DNA from: Phaeocystidibacter luteus
Lineage (GTDB): Bacteria > Bacteroidota > Bacteroidia > Flavobacteriales > Schleiferiaceae
Length of the DNA: 64,000 nt
Reading direction: 5' to 3'
Assembly: GCF_008933115.1 (NCBI RefSeq)
Contig: NZ_WBVO01000010.1
Location: forward strand, 1 to 64,000
Part shown: piece after piece, positions 39,016 through 47,634 of the stretch
Position numbering within the stretch: the first letter of the stretch is position 1
Layout of the letters: every line of letters starts with the position of its first letter
The notes under the pieces: model-generated
Databases searched by the model: none
What the model saw: the letters and a program-made list of their open reading frames with translations, nothing else
What the model was told of the DNA's origin: nothing
Made by a program: the position numbers and the translations under genes

Positions 39016-42000
39016 TTATGAGAGCATTTTGTTTTTGAATACTTCTTCAATGGGTTGATAGCCTTCTATATGTGCCTGGTCGTTGATGTAAAGTAGATCA
39101 TACTCGAAGCCTTTAAGTTCCGATTTTAATGCTGCTGCATCTGCTTTGAAATCATCTACACTCCAATCTTTTACTGAGCGCCATACCACCAAAATACTTT
39201 TGTTGGCATTGTTGTGACCATAAATGAATTGGTACTTTTTGCCATTGACTTCTTTGGTGATGCATTTCTGCATGTGCAGCCCTATTAGGTAGTTGAAGGT
39301 TTCTACCAAATCAACAGCTTGCTCGGTATCATAAGTGAAGCCATCCCATACCTTGAGTTTGTAATCCCAAGGGTTTTGCATGGCGGCAGTATTCACTAAG
39401 GATTGGCTGCCTTTGGTTTCAAACTCCAAGAAGTACTTAGGGATGTACTGCTCAAATTCCAAAGCCTTTTGTACTGCATCTTCTGAGGCATTGAAGGCAA
39501 TGTTTTCTAAGGCTTCTTCATACTGCTCTAGGCGTTGGTACTTGAAGAATACCCCAAGCCCATTCATGCTGCCATCTTTTGGTTTGCCATCCTTCCAATC
39601 GAAGGTGTAGGCGATTTTTTTGATGCGTGGGAGAATAGTTCTGTGAACATTTTGAGCCATATCTTGAATAATAAAAGACATACTTCTTTCAGCCACATCA
39701 TTCAACTGGAAAGTGCTTTGTGCAGTGGTTCCTGAACCCGCAAAAAAGTCTAATATATAACCTGTTTTTTTGGAAGAAAGAGCTAACAAGTTTCTTACAA
39801 CTGTGGTTGGTTTAGGATTAGGGAAAGTTCCACGAACACCAACAATATTAGCCAACTCTTTCTCACCATCTGTGAAGTCAGAGATCACGGATTTAGAAAC
39901 ATCAGTCGTAACAGTATTAAGATGCTTTTTTAGTCGTGGCACTGTGTTTTCATCTTCCCCAAAATGAATCATATGTTGATCATTCATTTTTTTAAAAGAC
40001 ATGGCTTTCCTTTCACTTTCGTATGACCACAACCAACCGCGACTAGGATGAGGACACGGTTTTCCTGTGACAGGATGTTGTGGTTTATAGAATCTAAATT
40101 CTGGTGAATTGTCGTCTTTATGATCTTTTGTGAGTGTACTGGAATTTGGCCATGAAGCATCCGCAGACGCGTAAACATGAATATTTGCTTTCTTCTTTTT
40201 AGCATCTTTTTGAGTCACCCACTTGCCACTTGCATCTCTATATTCAGCATACTTATAGCTTCGAATCCCTTTCCAAGGATTGTTTCTTTTGGTTTCCTTA
40301 TTCCATTCGAGTCCTAAAGCTTCAACCTCGGCTTTGTAATTTTTCTCCTGTTCTCTGTAAAGAATTCTTAGTTCTTCACTGATTTTGTCCAAAGTTGGAT
40401 AATCCTTGTTTAGCTTCTGAATCAGCTCTTTTACTTCAACATAGCCTGGTTTTGCCCTTCTGAAAGTCTCATGTTCTTGGATAGCTGCATTCTTATCTTT
40501 GGTGTATGCTTGGATGTATTCATGATTATGCGAAAAGGTCTTCGCATCATTGTGGGTCGTGTTCTTTACCCAAATCACATTTTCAATGTAATTCTCGGGG
40601 CCAAACTCTGCTTCCAATAAGGTGGAGAGTCTATGAGTCACTTTATTTTTTGGGTCTTTGTCGTCAATGCTGGTAAAGAATAATCCATCTTGAGCCATTA
40701 AATCTCTGGCAATGGGCATTCTGTCTGCTATCATTGTGAGCCAACTGCTGTTTCTGAATTTGTCTTTGTATAGGAAGTCATTACCACCACTGTTGTAAGG
40801 TGGGTCAATGTAAATGGTGTTAATTTTTTGAGAGAACTTGTCTCTGATCAAATTCAAACCTTGATAATTGTCCGACTCTACTACCAAACCATTTGACGCA
40901 GCTTCAATATCTCGACCATCGGAAACCACAGAGAGCAAGTTATATTTGAAGTCAGTAGAGAAGTGTTTAGTATCAATGGGTAACCTTCTTCGTTCACCTT
41001 CTTTCCCTATGTCAGTAACTCCAAACAACTCTTTCCACTCATTAACCTGCTTCTCATTGTTAATTGCTTCTTCTAAAATAGGTTTGGCTGTTTCTTCGCC
41101 AACATATTCCACCAATCGGTCGATGGTAATCACCCATTCGGTGCTTAGCACAAACTTCTTTTTCTCCCACAGCTTTTTTTGGAAGTCTTCAATCTGGCTA
41201 ACAAAATCAATGATGGCATCGGCAATAGATTTGAATACCTTAATGGTTTTAAGGTTATGCTTTAGTCGGTCAAAATGTGAATCTATATCGGTTACATAAA
41301 GGTCGTCTACATTCACCAATTCACTCTTGATGTAATAATCTAGCTCACGCTCTAAGAAGCCTTTCAGATTCTTATGAATAAAGAAATCGTGCTTATTCTT
41401 TCGGGTGTAGTGCTGGAGCTTCTTTAAGAGTAGGGGTTTGCCTTCTTGTTCTTTCCATAGGTTGGCAAATATTGGATTGGTGCCAAATTCTTTTTTCAAG
41501 AAATCAAATGCAATTTCATCTAAGGTGTCTTGCTTGCTATTGCCTTTAACTTTCTTCTTTTCATCATCACCTAATGGTCTGTACTCAAAATAGATAGTAA
41601 TTTCTTTCTCGTTAACATCAGGCTGCTTGTTGGCTAACACAAATTGCAGGTCGCTGTCATCTTTTTCTTTGATTTCAGGCGACTTATCAGAAAGCATAAA
41701 GAAGTTGGTTTCTTCGGCTTTTACATTGCCTTGCTCCAATTGTGCATTGTGCAATTTGAAATTCACTACAAGGTTACTATCAGCGGTTTGAACCTTAAAC
41801 GCATAGTGGTTGAATGTCTCAGATGACTTGATGTAGTATTGATCTTGATTAGCCCAATGAAAGTGGGTTTCTTCTCCGTTGTATGGCACTACATACTTTT
41901 CATTCTTACCAAACCTACGTTTGCTGATAAAGTCGCCCTTATCATAGTAGCGTGAGAAGAACAAGGTCAGGTGGTTGTATATCTGATTCTCAGTTTCAAC

Positions 42001-42357
42001 TGACACGGAAGATTCAGTGGCTTTGGCCTGTAGCTCTTGATAGTGGTTGATTTTATCCTTGCCGAACTTCTCAAGAGTTTTCTTTTCACTCTCGTCTGCT
42101 TCTAACCATCCCTTTATGATATCATCCTTTTCAAACTCGACGATTAGCTCTTGCACTTGCCTAGCTTCATCGGCTGACAAAGTCTGCAATTCTGCTTTTA
42201 CCTTGTCTACCAATAGCTGGTCAATGAAGTTGGCAATCTCCTTCTTCTTGTAATGGAGAATCTTATAAACACCAAAATCCAAGTCCTGTGAATCGAACTG
42301 AAATAGTTGATTGAGGAAGGATTTTAGTTGGTCTAACGGTGTACTGTTAATGGCCAT
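39016..42357 (-). CDS. mod: Type III DNA methyltransferase, Mod subunit
   Basis: A 1113-residue, large Mod protein. The catalytic motif DPPYNSGGND lies near residue 517 and the AdoMet motif DFFAGSGTTAQ near 869, the beta-class order seen in type III methyltransferases. DPPY indicates N6-adenine methylation. A long N-terminal region (~1-470, unusually large for Mod) and a C-terminal region probably include the target recognition domain. The recognition sequence cannot be predicted. No repeat tract of the phase-variable type is visible in the gene. It is encoded 7 bp after the XRE gene and 2 bp before res. Confidence 0.95.
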   Translation of the reverse strand: MAINSTPLDQLKSFLNQLFQFDSQDLDFGVYKILHYKKKEIANFIDQLLVDKVKAELQTLSADEARQVQELIVEFEKDDIIKGWLEADESEKKTLEKFGKDKINHYQELQAKATESSVSVETENQIYNHLTLFFSRYYDKGDFISKRRFGKNEKYVVPYNGEETHFHWANQDQYYIKSSETFNHYAFKVQTADSNLVVNFKLHNAQLEQGNVKAEETNFFMLSDKSPEIKEKDDSDLQFVLANKQPDVNEKEITIYFEYRPLGDDEKKKVKGNSKQDTLDEIAFDFLKKEFGTNPIFANLWKEQEGKPLLLKKLQHYTRKNKHDFFIHKNLKGFLERELDYYIKSELVNVDDLYVTDIDSHFDRLKHNLKTIKVFKSIADAIIDFVSQIEDFQKKLWEKKKFVLSTEWVITIDRLVEYVGEETAKPILEEAINNEKQVNEWKELFGVTDIGKEGERRRLPIDTKHFSTDFKYNLLSVVSDGRDIEAASNGLVVESDNYQGLNLIRDKFSQKINTIYIDPPYNSGGNDFLYKDKFRNSSWLTMIADRMPIARDLMAQDGLFFTSIDDKDPKNKVTHRLSTLLEAEFGPENYIENVIWVKNTTHNDAKTFSHNHEYIQAYTKDKNAAIQEHETFRRAKPGYVEVKELIQKLNKDYPTLDKISEELRILYREQEKNYKAEVEALGLEWNKETKRNNPWKGIRSYKYAEYRDASGKWVTQKDAKKKKANIHVYASADASWPNSSTLTKDHKDDNSPEFRFYKPQHPVTGKPCPHPSRGWLWSYESERKAMSFKKMNDQHMIHFGEDENTVPRLKKHLNTVTTDVSKSVISDFTDGEKELANIVGVRGTFPNPKPTTVVRNLLALSSKKTGYILDFFAGSGTTAQSTFQLNDVAERSMSFIIQDMAQNVHRTILPRIKKIAYTFDWKDGKPKDGSMNGLGVFFKYQRLEQYEEALENIAFNASEDAVQKALEFEQYIPKYFLEFETKGSQSLVNTAAMQNPWDYKLKVWDGFTYDTEQAVDLVETFNYLIGLHMQKCITKEVNGKKYQFIYGHNNANKSILVVWRSVKDWSVDDFKADAAALKSELKGFEYDLLYINDQAHIEGYQPIEEVFKNKMLS

Positions 42358-42364
42358 GTAACCT

Positions 42365-42679
42365 TTATTTCTTTGAGTTCTTCAGTTCTTTACTTGCTAT
42401 GCTGAGCGCATTTTCAGCTTCAACTTGATCTTTGACAAGTTCTAACACCTGGTCCGCAAGCCAAAGCGTAATCAATTCTTTCTCATCGACATTGAAAATC
42501 TTGGCAAGAGCTGCGACGTGCTCATGTCTTGCTCTTCTTTCACCACGTTCTATTTTACTAAGAAGTGGTGTATCTAACTCCAATCGAGCCGCAACTTGTC
42601 GTTGAAGAAGTTTGGCGTCTTCACGCAATTCTTTAATTCTATTACCAAAGATCACACTAGCGTTTTTTAGACTTGTCAA
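42365..42679 (-). CDS. XRE-family regulator of the restriction operon
   Basis: A 104-residue cytoplasmic DNA-binding protein. The HTH_3 domain (~10-68) reads FGNRIKELREDAKLLQRQVAARLELDTPLLSKIERGERRARHEHV. A short helical tail follows. It is the first gene of the leftward operon and, like C proteins of other restriction systems, probably controls mod/res timing. The start is uncertain: TTG at 42679 gives the full frame, while GTG at 42655 gives MIFGNRIKELRE, a more typical beginning. No ATG is available. No operator palindrome was confirmed. Confidence 0.88.
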   Translation of the reverse strand: MTSLKNASVIFGNRIKELREDAKLLQRQVAARLELDTPLLSKIERGERRARHEHVAALAKIFNVDEKELITLWLADQVLELVKDQVEAENALSIASKELKNSKK

Positions 42680-43041
42680 TATTTGTCGAACTTAACCAAT
42701 TTACACAAGTCCTCACCAATTCCGTTTCCACATTTATTCACTATTGAAAGGATGTGAAGATGCACTCTTCAGAATACATCTTCAAACCTTTCCGGATGAT
42801 CACACTAGAACCACTATTCATCAATTCTGTCAATCACCTCTTTCACAATGAGAAAGATGTACTTCCATTTCCTATTTTTCATATCAACAGTGTTATAATC
42901 TCGTGGGAAAACTCCCTTATTTATTGCAGCATACATCAGCTACAACTATAAATAGTCTGAAAATTTCAAAAAGTCAGAAATGAGAGAAATTTCTCCAACA
43001 AAATATTTCTTCTATACAACCTTAGTTTCTAAATTTCGTCG
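42680..43041. other. AT-rich upstream region of the restriction operon
   Basis: No gene is seen. It should contain the promoter for the leftward operon; no convincing TTG/TAnnTTTG pair was found by eye on the minus strand. Short open frames here lack any protein-like pattern. Confidence 0.5.
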
Positions 43042-43174
43042 ACCATTTGAGAACTTCTGAGCGAGAAGCCCTCTGCACTGAGAAGTTTCCAAATCGTAAC
43101 CCTTCTGAGAAGCAAGGCTCTGAAACACTGATTTTCAGGACGATATATGAGAGGTTCATTTCCCTCCCTCTCCG
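43042..43174 (+). repeat. Module right-end repeat (E1), copy a
   Basis: Closely similar to 50107-50248. It begins near GAGAACTT, contains AGCGAGAAGCCCTCTGCACTG, AACCCTTCTGAGAAGCAAGG and a CTGAAA...TTTTCAG stem, then GGACGATATA and GAGAGGTTCA. It ends directly in TCCCTCCCTCTCCG, the copy of the tRNA-Ser 3' end (43161-43174). Related sequence is present in reverse orientation at 51436 and 54213. Confidence 0.88.
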
Positions 43175-43860
43175 CAAAACTTGAAACCCTGACGAGCGCA
43201 GAGCGCTGTCAGGGTTTTTTGATTCATCGAACCGCGTAAAGCTTGTTTTCAAGCGGAGCGATGAATCAAAAAACTAGGGCATGACGAAGGAATGCCCGTA
43301 GGTTTCAAGTTTTGCAGGTCCACCTCACTGGGATGCCGCAAGCTGACGAGAGGAAGCGCTGCAGAATCCCGACCGAAAGCTCAACCTCTCCTCCCTACTC
43401 CCTTGCAGAAGTTGAGACATGAAAAAAGACCGAATTGCGAAACGAAGTGAAGCATCAGGCTTCAATTGTTTTGTAGGACTCTCCCCCTGGGATCACAACC
43501 GCAGCGAAGCGAAGGTTGTAATCCCGACCGTTTACCAAACTTCCCCTAGAGCGGAGCGATGAATCAAAAAACTAGGGCATGACGAAGGAATGCCCGTAGG
43601 TTTCAAGTTTTGTAGGACTACCTCACTGGGTGCCGCAAGCCGAGGCATGAGGCACAGCGGAATCCGACCACATCTCTCAGGTGAGTCGAATCCATTAAAT
43701 GAAACGCCTCGAGTATCGGCCTCGAATAGCTGGTAAACTCCAGAATCCAACGAGTCTCTATCTTCCACAAAAGAGACTTCCGACCGACGCAGCTCCTCGA
43801 ATATTGCATTCAAGTTGCTGTTCTCCATTAGATGTTTCTTGAGTAGTTTTTAAGGTGTAC
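43175..43860. repeat. Module left-end repeat, copy 2
   Basis: A near copy of 33421-34106, including the tRNA-type terminator (43185-43220), the hairpins, the internal duplicated unit and the truncated MENSNL gene. It follows the second tRNA-Ser 3' end without a gap. This marks the start of a second module. Differences from copy 1 are scattered single bases and one deletion near 43629. Confidence 0.9.
43682..43828 (-). pseudogene. 5' fragment of the MENSNL gene, copy B
   Basis: The first 49 codons match copy A and the intact gene at 54518-55087 apart from a few substitutions (here DSLDSG). After FDS the frame enters the left-end repeat and runs to a stop at 43532. The loss of the C-terminal 140 residues at the same codon as copy A shows that the truncated form, not the full gene, was duplicated with the left-end repeat. 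Confidence 0.8.
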
Positions 43861-43918
43861 GAATATCGCGGCTGAATCTTTACACTTGAAATCAATTAAC
43901 CAACCTTTAACAACTATT

Positions 43919-44284
43919 ATGAAAGATCCCGAACTAGCATATGAGAAACTGATGTGTGAGCTATTCCGCTGCTGCAAAAGTGAAGACGCCCTTAGACAAG
44001 CAGACGCAAGAGAGTTTTCTGGATTCAACGACTCGAACGAATTGGAGCAATTCAGCTCAGTTCAACTCGGACTGCTCGCAGCCCTCCAGAAAATGAGAGT
44101 TGATTATACTCTGGGTACAAACTACAACGTCAATAATGATTGGTTGTTAGAAGACGAGCAGATCGACTTCTGGCAGAATAAGGTTGTTATTGCTAATGAC
44201 AGGCTAAATATCATGAGCCTATTGAACCATATCATCAATCTGCATAATGATCTTAAGGCTAAAGAGAAGTCATATGATTACTGA
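43919..44284 (+). CDS. Hypothetical island protein
   Basis: A 121-residue soluble protein from ATG 43919; a TTG at 43886 would add 11 residues and is not preferred. It is acidic and helical (ELAYEKLMCELFRCC ... LNIMSLLNHIINLHNDLK). No motif or family is recognised. It is the only gene of the short stretch between the left-end repeat copy 2 and a further tRNA-Ser-end-like sequence at 44367, so it is the sole cargo of a possible 1.2-kb module. Its leftward-facing neighbour copy B is divergent from it. Confidence 0.55.
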   Translation: MKDPELAYEKLMCELFRCCKSEDALRQADAREFSGFNDSNELEQFSSVQLGLLAALQKMRVDYTLGTNYNVNNDWLLEDEQIDFWQNKVVIANDRLNIMSLLNHIINLHNDLKAKEKSYDY

Positions 44285-44366
44285 GAAGAAGTTGTCAAAA
44301 TGCGAGTTTCCATTTCTTCACCGTACAGATTCAATCATAATATATTTCAGTGAATCGCTTTAGTCC

Positions 44367-44379
44367 TTCCCTCTCCGCA
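44367..44379 (+). other. Third, shorter copy of the tRNA-Ser 3' end (att-like)
   Basis: TTCCCTCTCCGCA at 44367-44379 matches the tRNA-Ser terminus plus two downstream bases (CCCTCTCCGCA identical over 11). It is shorter than the copies at 43161 and 50235 and lacks the E1 repeat before it. It may be another junction between modules; chance cannot be ruled out for 11-13 bases. Confidence 0.45.
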
Positions 44380-44492
44380 TCACGCTTCAAGGCGCAAGGC
44401 TTGTAAAAGAATAAACCAGTCATGCTAGCGTAAGAGAGGACGTCATCTAATACCCTGGTGTACTATCTCACAGTGGGTAAGTCTTCAGAGCT

Positions 44493-45170
44493 CTATTGAG
44501 CTGATAAGAAAGCTTGAGGAAGTTTGTGGATTCTTCGGTCTTGCATGTTTTCATCCACGACCCTAAGCAGTGAATCAATATCAGTGTTTTTCAGATGATC
44601 GTACCATTCTTCGAACCTACCATATCCCTTCTCGAATCGAATCATGTCCCAGTTCAGAGCATCTTTTCTCAATCCTTTCAAGATTTTTTCGCTCTTATTA
44701 GGTGAGTTCAGTAGTGCATTATAATATTTGGCTTGCCATAGTTTCGGCTGCTGAAGTGTAGCCTTGACAAGTTTTGTTTTCAATTGAGAATCAAAAATCC
44801 TTTCAAGTGTCCCCAGACTGTCTTCGAATCTGGAGCCCCTACGAACTACATTTCTAACTTGACTAGCCGCATCATTAATAAGTCTCCCATCATCATCCAA
44901 GGATATTTTGTATTGTAATCCTCTCTTGCTTAAAATTTCGAAATGTACAACCGGCCATTCTAGACAAGCTTTGATATCACTGCCTCTTGTATTTCCATAA
45001 AATCCATATAAATCAAAATATGGACTATAGTTATCTGACCTAGGTTGACGAACCAATTCAAGCCCAAAAACAAATGGTTTGAATACCATATAGTATTTAC
45101 CCTGCGAAAATTTGGACAACTCCGGTAAAGCTTCAGTCCAAGTTCGGAAAAAATCACTTTTCTGGGTCAT
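44493..45170 (-). CDS. Hypothetical island protein
   Basis: A 225-residue soluble protein with no signal peptide. The N-terminal half is mixed alpha/beta with aromatic residues (FRTWTEALPELSKFSQGKYYMVFKPF), the C-terminal half helical and charged (LERIFDSQLKTKLVKATLQQPKLW, FEEWYDHLKNTDIDSLLRVV). No family is recognised. It stands alone, leftward, in the third module of the tRNA-Ser island. Accessory cargo of unknown role, intact in length as far as can be judged. Confidence 0.6.
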   Translation of the reverse strand: MTQKSDFFRTWTEALPELSKFSQGKYYMVFKPFVFGLELVRQPRSDNYSPYFDLYGFYGNTRGSDIKACLEWPVVHFEILSKRGLQYKISLDDDGRLINDAASQVRNVVRRGSRFEDSLGTLERIFDSQLKTKLVKATLQQPKLWQAKYYNALLNSPNKSEKILKGLRKDALNWDMIRFEKGYGRFEEWYDHLKNTDIDSLLRVVDENMQDRRIHKLPQAFLSAQ

Positions 45171-45477
45171 ATATAAAATTGATTTTGCAATTAATTTCCA
45201 ATTGGAATAAACTCTTCACGATTGCCAACAGCTTGCGGGAAACTTCTGGACAGCACAGCTAAGTTTGACGAATTACCGTGACAGACCAGCCAGCGATTAA
45301 GCTACTCATACTAGGTGCATTAAGCTAGCTTTAGTCTGTGTGTCGGTAAGAAAGAGCTCTGACACCATCAAGGGGCCCCAACCCAAGCCCTTGTGGTGAA
45401 GTTCGGAAGAATAGAATTAAATCGGTGCGGAGCACACCCGATCCTAAACTATTAACTTGGAGTCAGTTTGAGTAATT
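45171..45477. other. Intergenic island sequence, no gene seen
   Basis: The 307-bp gap contains GGGGCCCCAACCCAAGCCC and other short GC-rich words but no open frame of protein-like character and no repeat shared with the rest of the window that I could find. Confidence 0.5.
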
Positions 45478-45924
45478 CTAATATGCTGGCATCACATAAA
45501 AGCTGTCCTCAATTGTCGCTGAACGTTGTAGCAATCGACTTCTAACCGAAATGGATAAATAATGCATTCCTGGACGATCAAATGTATGTTCTAAACTCCA
45601 ATTGCCATTCTCATTTTTTCTGACAATCATATCCAAAGCCTCCTTGGGATAAGCTTTTTTATCGATGACGATGAATTCAGGATATAAGTCATTCTGATAT
45701 TCAAGAACACATGAAAAAGTTGATGGTTGACCAACAATCAGTTGATTGGAAGCCGGAATCAAATGAACGTTGTAATTAGAAAGTTTCACCACATTACTAA
45801 GTGAATCAACCTGAGACTCAAGTAGACTGATTCTCTTGATGTAATGAGAATGATTTTCATCATTCTGCGTACATCCTACTATCGCCAATAAAAGTAACAT
45901 TGTAGTTATTCTTTTCATTTTCAT
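45478..45924 (-). CDS. Lipoprotein with short coiled coil, hypothetical
   Basis: About 148 residues from ATG 45924; the longer open frame to 46065 overlaps the upstream pseudogene and ignores the lipoprotein signal (MKMKRITTMLLLLAIVGC). After the lipid-modified Cys comes a short coiled coil (ISLLESQVDSLSNVVKL), then a beta-sandwich-like region (VHLIPASNQLIVGQPSTFSC ... EHTFDRPGMHYLSISVRS). The second part faintly recalls GldM-type domains, but this is not secure. The gene begins 1 bp after the stop of the broken gene to its right, so both belonged to one operon. Confidence 0.7.
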   Translation of the reverse strand: MKMKRITTMLLLLAIVGCTQNDENHSHYIKRISLLESQVDSLSNVVKLSNYNVHLIPASNQLIVGQPSTFSCVLEYQNDLYPEFIVIDKKAYPKEALDMIVRKNENGNWSLEHTFDRPGMHYLSISVRSRLLQRSATIEDSFYVMPAY

Positions 45925-45925
45925 T

Positions 45926-46168
45926 CTATTTAAGTTGCCAAGTAGTCGAATCGCTCCAAATACCACTATCATTACTAACTCCAGATTTTGAGAACCAACG
46001 TACTCGACGAATTGTATCCCTGTTGAGAACATTCTCATACCAATCTCCTTTGACCTTCCAAACACTATCTGAAGGTGATTGAAAGTCAGACATCCTATTA
46101 ACCTGATTCAATAAAAAGTCGTCTAAGTTATTGGAACCATGAATTACAGCGCCAGGATACTCTTCAAC
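45926..46168 (-). pseudogene. 3' remnant of a gene cut by an IS end
   Basis: An open frame reads EEYPGAVIHGSNNLDDFLLN ... WSDSTTWQLK and stops 1 bp before the lipoprotein gene at 45924. Its 5' side runs straight into the 58-bp palindromic IS remnant at 46169-46226, and continues in frame only through foreign sequence. The missing start and tight spacing to the next gene indicate a real gene that lost its 5' part. No family is recognised. Confidence 0.6.
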
Positions 46169-46226
46169 ATGTAACCCGTCAGCACAATTCGGACACAACT
46201 TAGTAAATTGTGCTGACGGGTTACAT
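46169..46226. mobile_element. Palindromic IS remnant (two IS ends fused)
   Basis: Bases 46169-46189 are the perfect reverse complement of 46206-46226 (21-bp arms, 16-bp centre). The left arm and centre match the first ~40 bp of the IS-end sequences at 48258 and 51961 (TGTAACCCGTCAGC ... GGACACAACTTAGTAAATT). So a left end and a right end appear joined with almost the whole element deleted. It separates a broken gene (left) from a lipoprotein gene with a GTG start (right). Confidence 0.8.
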
Positions 46227-46268
46227 GCCCATGCAAGAGTGAATTGACATTCAAACACACCAATTGCC

Positions 46269-46874
46269 GTGAAACGAATTCTTCTACTCCTCTTCACCCT
46301 AGGTCTACTAGCATCGTGTAATAGCGACCATGTCACCACGGCAACAGGACGCGTGTACATCATCAACACGAATATTCCAATTCCAGGCGCTAAGGTTAAA
46401 ATAGCCAAACGAATTAGCTCAACATTCAATGTTAGGTATATCGATTTGGACTCTACAACAACTGATTCACAAGGAAGGTTCGACTTGACGGTTACTCAGG
46501 ATGTATCCAAAAGCCACATTGTATATGCCGAAAAAGAAGGATACTTCAGTATGCTTTTAGGAAGTCCGAATAGCAATTTAAATGACGATGAGGCAAACTC
46601 AATCAATCTATATCCAGTGCCACAGGCGTGGGTGAAGATTAATTACGATCAATTGGATCCGAATCATGGGATTCATATCAATCGTCCATCGGGCACTAAT
46701 AGGATAAATGGATTCACATTGATTAACGACACATCGGTAGTCAGTCGAATCTATGGAAGTATGAATGAAGAATTGAGTACTTTCTTCTATAAGAACACTA
46801 CCCAAATCAAACATGAACGCATCCCTGTTCAGACAGGAATTCATGACACCGTAGAGGTGAATATCGCTTTCTAA
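46269..46874 (+). CDS. Lipoprotein with carboxypeptidase-regulatory-like domain
   Basis: A 201-residue lipoprotein (signal MKRILLLLFTLGLLASC). Residues ~25-100 form a transthyretin-like carboxypeptidase regulatory domain (ATGRVYIINTNIPIPGAKVKI ... TTTDSQGRFDLTV). The C-terminal half has no recognised domain. The start codon is GTG at 46269, only 43 bp from the IS remnant, so the original promoter may have been displaced. A related but diverged lipoprotein follows at 46898, 23 bp after the stop, probably in the same operon. Outer-membrane or periplasmic location is expected; function unknown. Confidence 0.75.
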   Translation: MKRILLLLFTLGLLASCNSDHVTTATGRVYIINTNIPIPGAKVKIAKRISSTFNVRYIDLDSTTTDSQGRFDLTVTQDVSKSHIVYAEKEGYFSMLLGSPNSNLNDDEANSINLYPVPQAWVKINYDQLDPNHGIHINRPSGTNRINGFTLINDTSVVSRIYGSMNEELSTFFYKNTTQIKHERIPVQTGIHDTVEVNIAF

Positions 46875-46897
46875 TTTTTAATCAAGCTCAAATAGGC

Positions 46898-47551
46898 ATG
46901 AACTATTCAAAAATACTATTGATGCTAGCACTATACTTATCGTTAGCTGCGTGTAACAAAGCAGCTGAGCCTACCACAATCGTAGGACAAGTTCGGACCT
47001 ACGGAACGGAAGAAGGGATACAAAGAGCTCCGGTAAGAGTGCGGATTGTAGAGGAAAAGAGCAACAGCTGTTTTGGTTGTGGAACTTCCTATCCGGTAAA
47101 AAGTGAAGTATGGACAGATCAAGATGGCTATTTTTCAATTAGTGCTGACCTCTACGAAGACTTGACGTATTACCTGGCCGTTAACGACGATGAACTGCTC
47201 AATGACAGAAAATATATAGCGCCTACTCACGGCAGTATTGACCACCCTAGTAGAAGGATCAACTCTGTCGGCGGCACCATCCATAAAAATTACTACCTCA
47301 CAGCTTATGGTTGGGTGAGATTTACATTCCTCAATCAAAGTGGAAGCCAAAGGTTTTCTTACAGCGTCGGCGGTGGAGGATATGAAGAATTCTTCAATCC
47401 TAACAATTCAATCCAACGCGTTTGGGACTTTGGAGGAAACTTGGAGCACGACATTGCCGTTGGAAGGACTCTAAATGGAGTAGATTCGGTATGGAGAGAG
47501 AGTTTCTTCGTAAATGCATTTGACACCATTGACTACCAACTCGAATATTAA
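46898..47551 (+). CDS. Lipoprotein with carboxypeptidase-regulatory-like domain
   Basis: A 217-residue lipoprotein (signal MNYSKILLMLALYLSLAAC). It has the same plan as its upstream neighbour: TIVGQVRTYGTEEGIQRAPVRV, WTDQDGYFSISADL, and then AYGWVRFTFLNQSG, which parallels PQAWVKINYDQLD of the gene at 46269. A CFGC pair (around residue 58) is peculiar to this copy. The two genes look like an old tandem duplication. No T9SS tail. Function unknown. Confidence 0.75.
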   Translation: MNYSKILLMLALYLSLAACNKAAEPTTIVGQVRTYGTEEGIQRAPVRVRIVEEKSNSCFGCGTSYPVKSEVWTDQDGYFSISADLYEDLTYYLAVNDDELLNDRKYIAPTHGSIDHPSRRINSVGGTIHKNYYLTAYGWVRFTFLNQSGSQRFSYSVGGGGYEEFFNPNNSIQRVWDFGGNLEHDIAVGRTLNGVDSVWRESFFVNAFDTIDYQLEY

Positions 47552-47634
47552 CCGCAACTAAGCAAACAGCCACGGAATTATCACGCGGCTGTTCTGATAG
47601 TTCCTAATTCACATTTTTCTTAAACCAATAACCT

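Larger units (their letters stand above)
33421..43174. mobile_element. Integrative module 1 (type III restriction-modification island)
   Basis: A ~9.75-kb stretch lies between the tRNA-Ser 3' end (33407-33420) and a second copy of the same 14 bases (43161-43174). It begins with a ~690-bp repeat that is present again right after 43174, and ends with a ~130-bp repeat also found at 50107-50248. Inside is one leftward five-gene operon. Its base composition looks more AT-rich than the core genes to the left. No integrase or recombinase is encoded, so mobility, if any, must be supplied in trans or be lost. The boundaries are inferred from repeats, not from an empty site. Confidence 0.7.

Noticed and set aside
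45926-46429. 167-residue gene including the region right of the palindrome
   Set aside because: Residues before EEYPG are encoded by the IS palindrome and the antisense of the lipoprotein gene; only the 3' part is a credible gene remnant.
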